Assembly: GCA_964469165.1 (NCBI GenBank)
Contig: CAYXXZ010000031.1
Span: forward strand, 1 to 30,713
Source of the DNA: CAYXXZ01 sp964469165
Lineage (GTDB): Bacteria; Pseudomonadota; Gammaproteobacteria; Pseudomonadales; Porticoccaceae
DNA length: 30,713 nt
Direction of reading: 5' to 3'
Part shown: piece by piece, positions 23,746 to 30,713 of the stretch
How positions within the stretch are numbered: the stretch's first letter is position 1
Layout of the letters: each line of letters starts with the position of its first letter
The notes under the pieces: model-generated
What the model was told of the DNA's origin: nothing
Databases searched by the model: none
Seen by the model: the letters and a program-made list of their open reading frames with translations, nothing else
Made by a program: the position numbers and the translations under genes

Positions 23746-25017
23746 ATGAATCGAAGAGATGTTCTTGTAAGTGGTTTAGCATCGGTTGTCTTGGCAAGTG
23801 TGCCAAGAGCCGATGCTGCAAATTTTAAAGTAGACACTTTTTCAGATTCTAGTGATAAAGAAAAGGAAGGGGCATATATAAGTAAGAAGATATGGACTGC
23901 ATTGATCAATGAGCTGAAAAATATCAGCTCAGAAATTGTTAGTCAATACGACAGAATTGAGTCGGACTTGGAGAAGCACGAAGCTATCAGATACCTTCTC
24001 AGGGTTTTTGAAGGAATGAGGTTGTTTGGGCTGGAAAGTAACGATCCAGAGTATCCCTCATTTCATAGGGTATTCGATACGAATAATCTTTATGGGAATG
24101 CTAATGCCGATGCGCTTTATTTTCATGCAAGTATTAGTTGTGAACATACTTATCGGATAACTGGAAAGAGGGGTTCGGCACATATTGTAGAAGTTCAGAC
24201 GATGTCTGAAGGCTTTGTCAGTGCGAATCAAAAAGGATTGCGTACGCTGAATATCGATTCTCATGGAGGGGAAGTTGAAATTATATTGAGCAGTAAGCCT
24301 AAAGGAAGAAATTGGTTAAAATTAGACAAGAAAGCAAGATTCTTATACTTGAGGCAATACTTCTATGATTGGACAACCGAAGAGCCCGGAGATTTTATAA
24401 TTGAACGACTTGGTGCGATGTATCCTCCACCCTCTTCATCTGGGGATGATATAAAAGTTAAACTTCAAAATATTGTCTCGGCGATACCTAGTTGGTACCA
24501 GCATATTAAAAATCTTACAGAGTCCCATTATCGATCGGAAATTAACTCCTTGAATTTCATGCAGTCACCATCTGCCATGGCTGACCAATACTATGGAAAT
24601 GGATACTATGACCTAAGTTCAGACGAAGCATTGGTAATTGTATTTAAACAACCCGAGTGCAATTACTGGAGTGTACAGTTGTTAAACCACTTATGGGAAA
24701 CATTGGAATTCGATTTAAGACAATCTTCTATCAATGGCTACCAAGCATATTATGATGCAAGTGGTATTTTTTATGGTGTGATATCTCCTGTGGATCCTGG
24801 GTATTTAAACTGGCTGGATACGGGTGGGCGTATGCAAGGCCTAATAAGCTTGCGAGTATTAAAAACAAAATCCAGGCCTGAAGCTAAATTACAAGTTGTC
24901 AAGTTTGCGGATCTTGACAAAGTAATACCTTCGAGTATGCCCATGCTGACGAAGCAGGAGCGCAGTGATATTGTAAAACAAAGAATGCTGGATGTTCGAA
25001 AAAGGTATAGGCAATAG
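23746..25017 (+). CDS. Exported DUF1214-like protein, paralogue 2
   Basis: A 423-residue homologue of the preceding gene. The leader MNRRDVLVSGLASVVLASVP has a twin-arginine-like RRDVL followed by a hydrophobic stretch ending ADA (about residue 24). Shared features include NANADALYFHASISCEHTYRI, corresponding to the NPDDVY...IYHIYG region of paralogue 1, and a C-terminal YWSVQLLNHLWETLEFDLRQ, DPGYLNWLDTGG (about residue 352) and a closing basic helix. Similarity to paralogue 1 is moderate, so the duplication is old or both genes arrived together. Tandem pairs of such proteins could form a heteromer. No catalytic residues can be named. Confidence 0.75.
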   Translation: MNRRDVLVSGLASVVLASVPRADAANFKVDTFSDSSDKEKEGAYISKKIWTALINELKNISSEIVSQYDRIESDLEKHEAIRYLLRVFEGMRLFGLESNDPEYPSFHRVFDTNNLYGNANADALYFHASISCEHTYRITGKRGSAHIVEVQTMSEGFVSANQKGLRTLNIDSHGGEVEIILSSKPKGRNWLKLDKKARFLYLRQYFYDWTTEEPGDFIIERLGAMYPPPSSSGDDIKVKLQNIVSAIPSWYQHIKNLTESHYRSEINSLNFMQSPSAMADQYYGNGYYDLSSDEALVIVFKQPECNYWSVQLLNHLWETLEFDLRQSSINGYQAYYDASGIFYGVISPVDPGYLNWLDTGGRMQGLISLRVLKTKSRPEAKLQVVKFADLDKVIPSSMPMLTKQERSDIVKQRMLDVRKRYRQ

Positions 25018-25093
25018 TCGATAAAATATACCAATATTCTTCTTATTATTTTATTCTAAATATTAGTCTTGGCAAGAGTGAAGGATTAAAATT

Positions 25094-26320
25094 TTGAAGT
25101 ACTTGCGTTTACCTTCATATTGGGATCATGGGTGGATCAATCTCGGTTCTGTTTTTGTTACGCAGGCCTTTGTTCTTGGATTGTCGGGGTGCTACAGTGC
25201 CTTTATTGGTCCGATTATGCTTGATTTCGAGACTACAAGCACTATAGCAACGTTAGGATATACGGCTTATTTTATTGGCTTGGTTGTCTTTTCGCCATTT
25301 GTCTATTTGATGATTAGTAAAAAAGGGATAAAAAATACGATACTTTTTGGATTGATTATTTTAGCTCTGGGACATTTTTTTATTTCCAGAGTAAATAATA
25401 TTTATCAATTTATGACCTGCTACGCAGTGGCGATTTCACTTGGTACTGCTATGTCTGGAATTATCCCTTCGACTACTCTGATTGATAGCTGGTTCTCTGA
25501 TAATAGAGGTAAGGCACTTGGAATAAGTGCTGCTGGTGTATCTGTTGGAAGTTTCATTTTGCCTCCTATAACTGTTGAGCTGGTTCAGAGTTTTGGTTGG
25601 CGCAATACATTTCTTGCCTTCTCTGTTTTTAGTGTGGTTTTTATTATTCCTCTTGTTCAGGCTGTCGTAAGGGATAGTTCAAAAATATTTGAAAAAAGCG
25701 AAAGCATCATCCCATTAGTAGATAAGCCCCAAAAATCGTATCTTGATATCGTCAGACAACCAGTATTCATCATTCTTGTAATAAGTTGTGGTATGGGAGG
25801 GCTTGCCTATACCGGAGTTCTGATCAACTTTATATCGATAGCTACGACAAAAGGTCATCAGGCGCTTGAAGGTGCGTTGTTAATCTCATTTCTTACGGCT
25901 GGTATGCTGATTGGAAAAATTATTGTGGGTATTGCCTCCGATAAATTATCAGCTAGCGCTCTGTTGATTGCGTGTTTACTTTTTTCTGGCTTAAGTTTAT
26001 GTTTTCTGGGCTATCTAACTGGATATGTCCTTATGGCTATTGTCAGTTTGTGTCTTGGGATTGGAAGTGGTGGCTACTTACCTTTGATTGGCATTTTTGT
26101 TGGCAATAATTACGAAAAATTAGATTTTGCTAAAGTTATGGGGATTGTCATTCCCGGGGTATTTATAATTACTTCTATGGGACCGCCTCTGGTATCAATC
26201 CTATACGAAAATAGTTCTTCTTACTTTTTTGTATTGTCTACTCTGAGCCTTTTGCAGACAAGTGTTGCAGTAGTATTGGTGCTCCTTTTGTATGTCGGAA
26301 AAATAGTAATGCTGAGGTAA
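25094..26320 (+). CDS. MFS transporter
   Basis: A 408-residue inner-membrane major facilitator with about 12 hydrophobic segments and a central cytoplasmic loop (about 198-220, KIFEKSESIIPLVDKPQKSY). The DNRGKALGISAAGVSVGSF segment near the end of the first half matches the monocarboxylate/oxalate-formate-type MFS signature. The start is TTG 25094 with AAGGA eight bases upstream, giving KYLRLPSYWDHGWINLGSVF. No ATG is available before the first helix. It is followed by the propeller-like gene after only 3 bp. A role in importing the substrate of the cluster, or exporting a product, is inferred. Confidence 0.88.
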   Translation: MKYLRLPSYWDHGWINLGSVFVTQAFVLGLSGCYSAFIGPIMLDFETTSTIATLGYTAYFIGLVVFSPFVYLMISKKGIKNTILFGLIILALGHFFISRVNNIYQFMTCYAVAISLGTAMSGIIPSTTLIDSWFSDNRGKALGISAAGVSVGSFILPPITVELVQSFGWRNTFLAFSVFSVVFIIPLVQAVVRDSSKIFEKSESIIPLVDKPQKSYLDIVRQPVFIILVISCGMGGLAYTGVLINFISIATTKGHQALEGALLISFLTAGMLIGKIIVGIASDKLSASALLIACLLFSGLSLCFLGYLTGYVLMAIVSLCLGIGSGGYLPLIGIFVGNNYEKLDFAKVMGIVIPGVFIITSMGPPLVSILYENSSSYFFVLSTLSLLQTSVAVVLVLLLYVGKIVMLR

Positions 26321-26323
26321 GTT

Positions 26324-27994
26324 ATGTGTGAGGTTAAAAATAACGTAAAGTTTCTTCTGTCTCAGGTTTTTGGTATTTTTATTTGTGCAATTTCATATAC
26401 AAATGCCGACAATTTGCCCCCCTTAAATATGTACTTGGCAGATAGTCCCTATCCTATTGCACACGTAGACGCGACTGCATCAGGTTTAGCTAGATGGTCA
26501 GGCCCTGTGGCTGAAAGGTCGCGAACCTTGGATGATAATGAGATCATTTTTAAGCCGGTAGGCTTCGCTGACGGGTTCAGCTATTTGTACTCTGGTCATT
26601 ATCCCAATGGTCGTCGGGCTATATTTGCCGGAGGTGCTGATAGAATAACCAAGCTGGATGCTGATACCTTGCGAACAATATCAACCTATGTGCTGCGGGA
26701 AGGACCATTATATTCGGAAATGCAAGTCGAAAATTTTTTTGATGATGTAGATAAACTGATTTTCGAGGCTAGGGAAGATCACACTAAAGCACAAAATGTC
26801 TATGAGAGAATATATGACACGATGATCCCTGCTTTGAAAAAGGGGGCGGGATCGATTTATAAGTTTGTCAATAATGAGAATGAACTTTACATCTGTATTA
26901 GAGACCCTTTGACAGGACAAATATCGATAAAAGTATTTGGAGATAGTGAAGCAGGGAATTTTTATTCCCCTATTGTTTTAAAGCGATCCTTCGATTTTCC
27001 GCTGGATAAGGTCTCCGATTCTTTGCCAATGGCGATGAATGTGACTTATGACGGATGGATTATTGCAGTGATGAATGATGGGCAGGTATTTGCGGTGTCG
27101 CCAGATTTTAAAAAGCTAGACTACTTGCTTTTACCAGAAGCACAGGGAGGAGCAGGAAAATCAGATCAATGGATGGGTGGTACTGTAAGAAACAGTATTG
27201 CAATAGACGATGATGGAGGAATTTATATTGTATCGCGTGTATTTTTACACAGAGTTCAATGGACTGGTTCCCGTCTGTCATTGGATACCGCTGATGGCGC
27301 TTGGTCCGTTGCCTACGAGAGTGGAGAGAATGGAAGTGGTACGACGCCTACACCTATTGGATGGGGCAAGAGTAATGATTTGCTTGTAGCTATGTTGGAT
27401 GGCGTAGGAAATGTAAATATCTATTGGAGGGATGTGATACCAGAGGATTGGGAGGGAATTCCCGGTCAACCAAGGCGCCTGGCCGGTACCTTGCCTCTTA
27501 CTTTTGGAGAAAATACACCAGATTCTTTTCGCATTGAATCTTCTCCCGTTGCATTGGGCTATGGTTTTTTTTGGCCCAACGACACAGCCAAAAATCAGCC
27601 ATCTTGGCAAGGATCTTTTGATAAACAACTGTTTGCAAATTATACGGCTACAACATTTAAAGAGCATGCTGTTTTTGGTGGTGCGAAATATGAATGGAAT
27701 CCTGAAAGGAGAGAGTTGGAAGTTGGTTGGATAACGCCATTAAGCCTGGCTCCTACCATTTGTACGCCAAGTATTAACAACCTGCTGTATTGTATTGGCC
27801 GAAGAGAAAACTTCGCATCTGTCGAAGTAATCAACTGGCAAACAGGGAAATCTGAGTTCCACTATTTGATTGGTGATAGCTACCGATATAATCCGGCTGC
27901 CTGTAATACAAGGGTTACCGAAGAATACATTGAAGTTTCATCGGTAGGTAGTGCAATTTTAAGGCTTTATCCGCAGAAAAATTTTAAAAAATAA
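26324..27994 (+). CDS. Exported beta-propeller-like protein of unknown function
   Basis: A 556-residue protein with an N-terminal leader (about 10-28, FLLSQVFGIFICAISYTNA). I do not recognise the family. Repeating strand-rich segments such as TYDGWIIAVMNDGQVFAVSPDF and NSIAIDDDGGIYIVSRVFLHRVQW resemble blades of a quinoprotein/SMP-30-type beta-propeller. Four Cys residues near the C-terminus (PTICTPSINNLLYCIG and PAACN) could form disulfides in the periplasm. The start ATG is 3 bases after the MFS stop, with GAGG inside the end of that gene, so it is co-translated with the transporter. A periplasmic binding or lactonase-like enzymatic role is possible but unproven. Confidence 0.7.
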   Translation: MCEVKNNVKFLLSQVFGIFICAISYTNADNLPPLNMYLADSPYPIAHVDATASGLARWSGPVAERSRTLDDNEIIFKPVGFADGFSYLYSGHYPNGRRAIFAGGADRITKLDADTLRTISTYVLREGPLYSEMQVENFFDDVDKLIFEAREDHTKAQNVYERIYDTMIPALKKGAGSIYKFVNNENELYICIRDPLTGQISIKVFGDSEAGNFYSPIVLKRSFDFPLDKVSDSLPMAMNVTYDGWIIAVMNDGQVFAVSPDFKKLDYLLLPEAQGGAGKSDQWMGGTVRNSIAIDDDGGIYIVSRVFLHRVQWTGSRLSLDTADGAWSVAYESGENGSGTTPTPIGWGKSNDLLVAMLDGVGNVNIYWRDVIPEDWEGIPGQPRRLAGTLPLTFGENTPDSFRIESSPVALGYGFFWPNDTAKNQPSWQGSFDKQLFANYTATTFKEHAVFGGAKYEWNPERRELEVGWITPLSLAPTICTPSINNLLYCIGRRENFASVEVINWQTGKSEFHYLIGDSYRYNPAACNTRVTEEYIEVSSVGSAILRLYPQKNFKK

Positions 27995-28056
27995 TTTATG
28001 TCACAGTGGGTTGCATTTCTATAATAGAAATACATAGAGATTGTTAAGGAGAATAT

Positions 28057-28812
28057 ATGAGTCGTCTTGTTGGTAAAGTTTGTCTGGTAACAGGTGCAGG
28101 AAGAGGGATTGGCGCATCGGCTGCTAAGGCGATGGCTGCGGAGGGAGCCAAGGTTTATTGTATGGCTCGCTCAAAAGAGGAAATCGAATCTGTCGCGAGA
28201 GAGATAACTTCTTGCTGCAGTGGAACAGCAACTGCAGTCGTGGCTGACCTAACGGCCCCCGAAACAATAAAGCAGCTTTACAATCAAATTTATGAAGAGT
28301 CGGGCGGGCTTGATGTGCTATTTGCTAATGCCGGTATTTCTGGACTTTATGGTGTGGATGTATTTGCGCCTGATTTGGATATCAATAAATGGAAAGAGAT
28401 TATTGATGTTAATCTTGTTGGTACATTTAATAGCATCAGGATGGCAATACCGTTGTTGAATAAGAGTGCTGGAAAAAAAATCATCGTTACAGGGTCAGGG
28501 ACTGGCCACTTCCCTGTGCCAGGCCACTCGGCTTATGGATGCTCTAAAGCAGGGCTTTGGATGCTTGTCAGAGCTTTGGCAGAAGATCTTAAGGAAAAGG
28601 GAATTGCAATAAACGAAGTTATTCCTGGTCCTGTTGCTACAGGCCTTCTGAAGAACACTACTGCTCAACGCAAGAATATTGGCGATCCTATCCCTCAAGA
28701 ATGGATCAAAGAGCCTGATGAAGTTGTACCCCTTGTGATGTTTCTGGCAACTCAGCCGGAAGGAGCAGGACCCACGGGCCAAAGCTTTAGCTTAACCCGG
28801 AGACCTATATGA
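28057..28812 (+). CDS. Short-chain dehydrogenase/reductase (SDR)
   Basis: A 251-residue classical SDR. The cofactor motif TGAGRGIG (12-19), NAG (91-93), structural N119 and the catalytic S147-Y160-K164 (YGCSK) are all present. NAD(H) or NADP(H) preference is not obvious; R39 in the MARSKEE loop would be compatible with NADP. AAGGAG lies 6 bases before the ATG. It probably oxidises or reduces a hydroxyl or keto group of the imported compound, or acts as a 3-hydroxyacyl-CoA dehydrogenase. The 240 bases after it (28813-29053) show no gene and no clear terminator. Confidence 0.92.
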   Translation: MSRLVGKVCLVTGAGRGIGASAAKAMAAEGAKVYCMARSKEEIESVAREITSCCSGTATAVVADLTAPETIKQLYNQIYEESGGLDVLFANAGISGLYGVDVFAPDLDINKWKEIIDVNLVGTFNSIRMAIPLLNKSAGKKIIVTGSGTGHFPVPGHSAYGCSKAGLWMLVRALAEDLKEKGIAINEVIPGPVATGLLKNTTAQRKNIGDPIPQEWIKEPDEVVPLVMFLATQPEGAGPTGQSFSLTRRPI

Positions 28813-29053
28813 TAGAGAAACTCCAATAGTGAAGATCTCGCACTTTTGTCCGTTTGAAGGGGAAGGTATAAATTTTGCTGTTCGCAAGGGTGAGTTCGAA
28901 GATTGGAGATTGGGGAGCTTTGAGTTGCATTAGAACCATGTAACGGTGATGAAATTAGTAAATTTAGCGCGATTTGGTTGGTAATTACTTTAGTGAAAAA
29001 GGCGCTAGATAAATCGTTAGTCTGTACCATCTGCTAGGAGATATGAAGACACT

Positions 29054-30202
29054 ATGAATAGTCAAAGAGAAATTTTCAGTGAGGAGCATAATCTCTACCG
29101 CGAAACAGTAAGACGATTTTTCAAGCAGGAAGTTGAGCCACATCTGAAGCAATGGGAGAAAGACGGCCGTTACCCGAGAGATTTATTCACAAAAGCAGGC
29201 ACATTCGGCTTATTGTGTGCTGGGATACCTGAGGAGTATGGTGGAGGAGGAGGGGATATCCTTCACCACATAATTTTGCACGAAGAAATGGGTTACTCGA
29301 TTGCTGGTGCATATCTGGATGGTGGCTTGGGGACTGATATTTCATCCTATCTAATCTATCGGGCGGGTACTGAAGAACAAAAACGTTATTGGCTACCCAA
29401 ATATGCAACCGGGGAAGTGATTGCTGAAGCGGCAATCACTGAGGCGGGTGGAGGCAGTGATGTGGCCGCCATAAAAACAACGGCCGTTCGCGATGGTGAT
29501 GACTATGTGGTAAATGGGTCGAAGCTCTATATTACCAATGGCAATTACTGCGATATGATTCTCACGGTTTGTCGAACAGGTGATGCGATTACTGGTAACA
29601 ATTTTAGCATTTTTCTGATACCCACTAATGTAGTGGGTGTATCACGGGGTAAAAATCTGGAAACCATGGCTCGTGGATGCGGTGATCTTGCGGAGTTCTT
29701 TTTTGACGATGCACGAGTTCCCGCTGAGAACTTGCTAGGTGGAGAGGAGGGTAGGGGTTTCGCCAAGGCAATGTCTATTGTTTCTGAAGGCAGAGTAGCT
29801 GAATCTGCACGCTTTCTAGCGGCAGCGGAACTTGGCTTTGAAATTACTCTGGATTATGTGAAAAACCGGAAGGCCTTTGGAAACCGTATCATTGATTTTC
29901 AAAATACTCAGTTCAAACTGGCAGAGATGAAAGCCCAAATGGCCGTTGCCAGAGCCTATATGGATTGCTGTCTTGGAAAATTAGTAAAAGGCACAATAGA
30001 TCCAGTTGAAGCTTCAATAGCGAAGTTATGGATGTCAGAATTGGAGGGACGGGTTATGGATGAGTGTGTACAGTTACACGGTGGAGCTGGGTTCATGAAT
30101 GAATACCCTATTTCAAAACTTTATACTTCAGCGAGGGTACACAGAATTTTGCTTGGCACATCTGAAATTCAGAAAATTACAATTTCTAGGAGTCTTTTTT
30201 AA
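29054..30202 (+). CDS. Acyl-CoA dehydrogenase, long-chain (LCAD)-like
   Basis: A 382-residue acyl-CoA dehydrogenase with the standard order of segments: GIPEEYGGGGGD, AITEAGGGSDVAAIKT, YVVNGSKLYITNG, ARVPAENLLGGEEGRGF, VKNRKAFGNRIIDFQNTQFKLAEM and QLHGGAGFMNEYPISKLY. At the usual catalytic glutamate site the sequence reads LLGTSEIQ, so Glu is absent there. In LCAD/isovaleryl-type enzymes the base sits in helix G, and a Glu is present in the matching GFEITLDYV stretch. The gene is AT-rich like its neighbours and quite different from the ACAD at 13168. It is the last gene of the AT-rich block. Confidence 0.93.
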   Translation: MNSQREIFSEEHNLYRETVRRFFKQEVEPHLKQWEKDGRYPRDLFTKAGTFGLLCAGIPEEYGGGGGDILHHIILHEEMGYSIAGAYLDGGLGTDISSYLIYRAGTEEQKRYWLPKYATGEVIAEAAITEAGGGSDVAAIKTTAVRDGDDYVVNGSKLYITNGNYCDMILTVCRTGDAITGNNFSIFLIPTNVVGVSRGKNLETMARGCGDLAEFFFDDARVPAENLLGGEEGRGFAKAMSIVSEGRVAESARFLAAAELGFEITLDYVKNRKAFGNRIIDFQNTQFKLAEMKAQMAVARAYMDCCLGKLVKGTIDPVEASIAKLWMSELEGRVMDECVQLHGGAGFMNEYPISKLYTSARVHRILLGTSEIQKITISRSLF

Positions 30203-30713
30203 TCGATGTCACCATGGAGTACAGTTTGATCTAAGGGTTGACCCATATTCGCCACCGCAGGAACAGGCTACCCTGTGAGGCAGTATGTTTAAGGACAACA
30301 GCTCCTTCACCGATCCTGTGTTCCGGATCTTGCGTACGGCAGCGTTTTGACCCATCTCCACCCGATTACGGCGCCTGAAAAAAGGCAGTGATGCCATCGA
30401 AGGGATACAGGTACAGAATCCTTTCCCGCAAGAACCTCTCCTTAGCTGCTGCTCCGATTCACTATCTTGCTTTTAGCCCGCGAGTCTCTACTCCTGAGGG
30501 ATTGTATCGTAAGCGCTCAATAAACCCCATCTGGCGCCTTTCCATCCAGGCCTGCTAGGAGCCTGCGCGGCAGAAACAGATTTGCACTGCTGACAGGTGC
30601 CACGGCTATTTTTTAAGACCGCGGGCGCAATGATGTGGGGGCATGCGGTGTCTGACATGTAAGCGCCACTAAATCAACACCTGTTTCGCCGCCACGGATC
30701 GGTCCACACTGAT
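30203..30713. other. Right-edge region with no recognisable gene
   Basis: No frame on either strand is long enough or protein-like enough to call. Two short minus-strand frames (30209-30397 and about 30470-30530) have no recognisable motifs. Base composition rises again after about 30.2 kb. A GGAGCCTGCGCGGCAG segment near 30556 is reminiscent of the REP-like units seen earlier, but is not a full hairpin. This may be decayed mobile DNA at the right edge of the AT-rich block, but that is a guess. Confidence 0.4.

Noticed and set aside
29035..29057. Four-codon minicistron overlapping the start of the last ACAD gene
   Set aside because: The AGGAG is only 2 bases from the mini-ORF ATG, too close for normal initiation; it probably serves the real start with long spacing.
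30470..30530. Short minus-strand frame starting MGFIERLRYN, slightly like a transposase N-terminus
   Set aside because: Only a few residues are suggestive and the frame stops after about 20 codons, which is too weak to name an insertion sequence.
17682..30713. Attachment-site direct repeats, tRNA or integrase bounding the AT-rich block
   Set aside because: None was found by eye at either edge, so the block cannot be called an integrative element.
1..30713. CRISPR arrays, rRNA or tRNA genes
   Set aside because: No regularly spaced repeats and no cloverleaf or rRNA segments were recognised.

Overview
The window looks like part of a gammaproteobacterial chromosome. The left 9 kb carries a conserved housekeeping block: a hisC-like 3' end, degS/algW, yhcB/zapG, zapE, rplM-rpsI, petA-petBC and sspA-sspB. 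From memory this order resembles Pseudomonas and marine relatives (Cellvibrionales/Halieaceae-type bacteria). The genus cannot be fixed from the sequence alone.

Layout. (1) Positions 1-9081 hold the GC-rich housekeeping block: envelope protease, division factors, ribosomal proteins, the cytochrome bc1 complex (cytochrome b and c1 fused in one frame) and the stringent starvation proteins. (2) Positions 9082-12412 hold a Cpx-like envelope-stress module. A kinase and response regulator overlap by 4 bp and are transcribed leftward. A divergent CpxP/Spy-like periplasmic protein lies opposite, with a phased array of CpxR-like boxes between them. The 3' end of the kinase gene, together with a REP-type hairpin, has been duplicated downstream. 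(3) Positions 12413-17681 hold a GC-rich acyl-CoA catabolic cluster: MarR regulator, acyl-CoA dehydrogenase, a FadH/enoate-reductase-like flavoprotein and a double-hotdog MaoC protein. (4) Positions 18037-30202 hold a clearly AT-richer block, all on the + strand: FecI-type sigma factor, FecR-type regulator, an STN-domain TonB-dependent receptor, two exported DUF1214-like paralogues, an MFS transporter, an exported beta-propeller-like protein, an SDR oxidoreductase and an acyl-CoA dehydrogenase. (5) Positions 30203-30713 hold no gene I can recognise.

How the parts fit together. The AT-rich block reads as a self-regulated system for taking up and oxidising a bulky or hydrophobic organic molecule. 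The receptor would sense and import it across the outer membrane and signal through FecR to the sigma factor. The exported proteins would act in the periplasm, the MFS protein would carry it across the inner membrane, and the SDR and acyl-CoA dehydrogenase would oxidise it. The neighbouring MarR/ACAD/FadH-like/MaoC genes could complete the catabolism. The substrate is not visible in the sequence; a steroid, terpenoid or fatty acid would be reasonable guesses. This block is the best candidate for an undescribed system.

The GC-rich backbone is studded with palindromic intergenic repeats of at least four kinds (94-179 and 3938-4018; 8526-8611; 9126-9185 and 9411-9470; 14438-14531). I saw none of them in the AT-rich block, which supports its later arrival.
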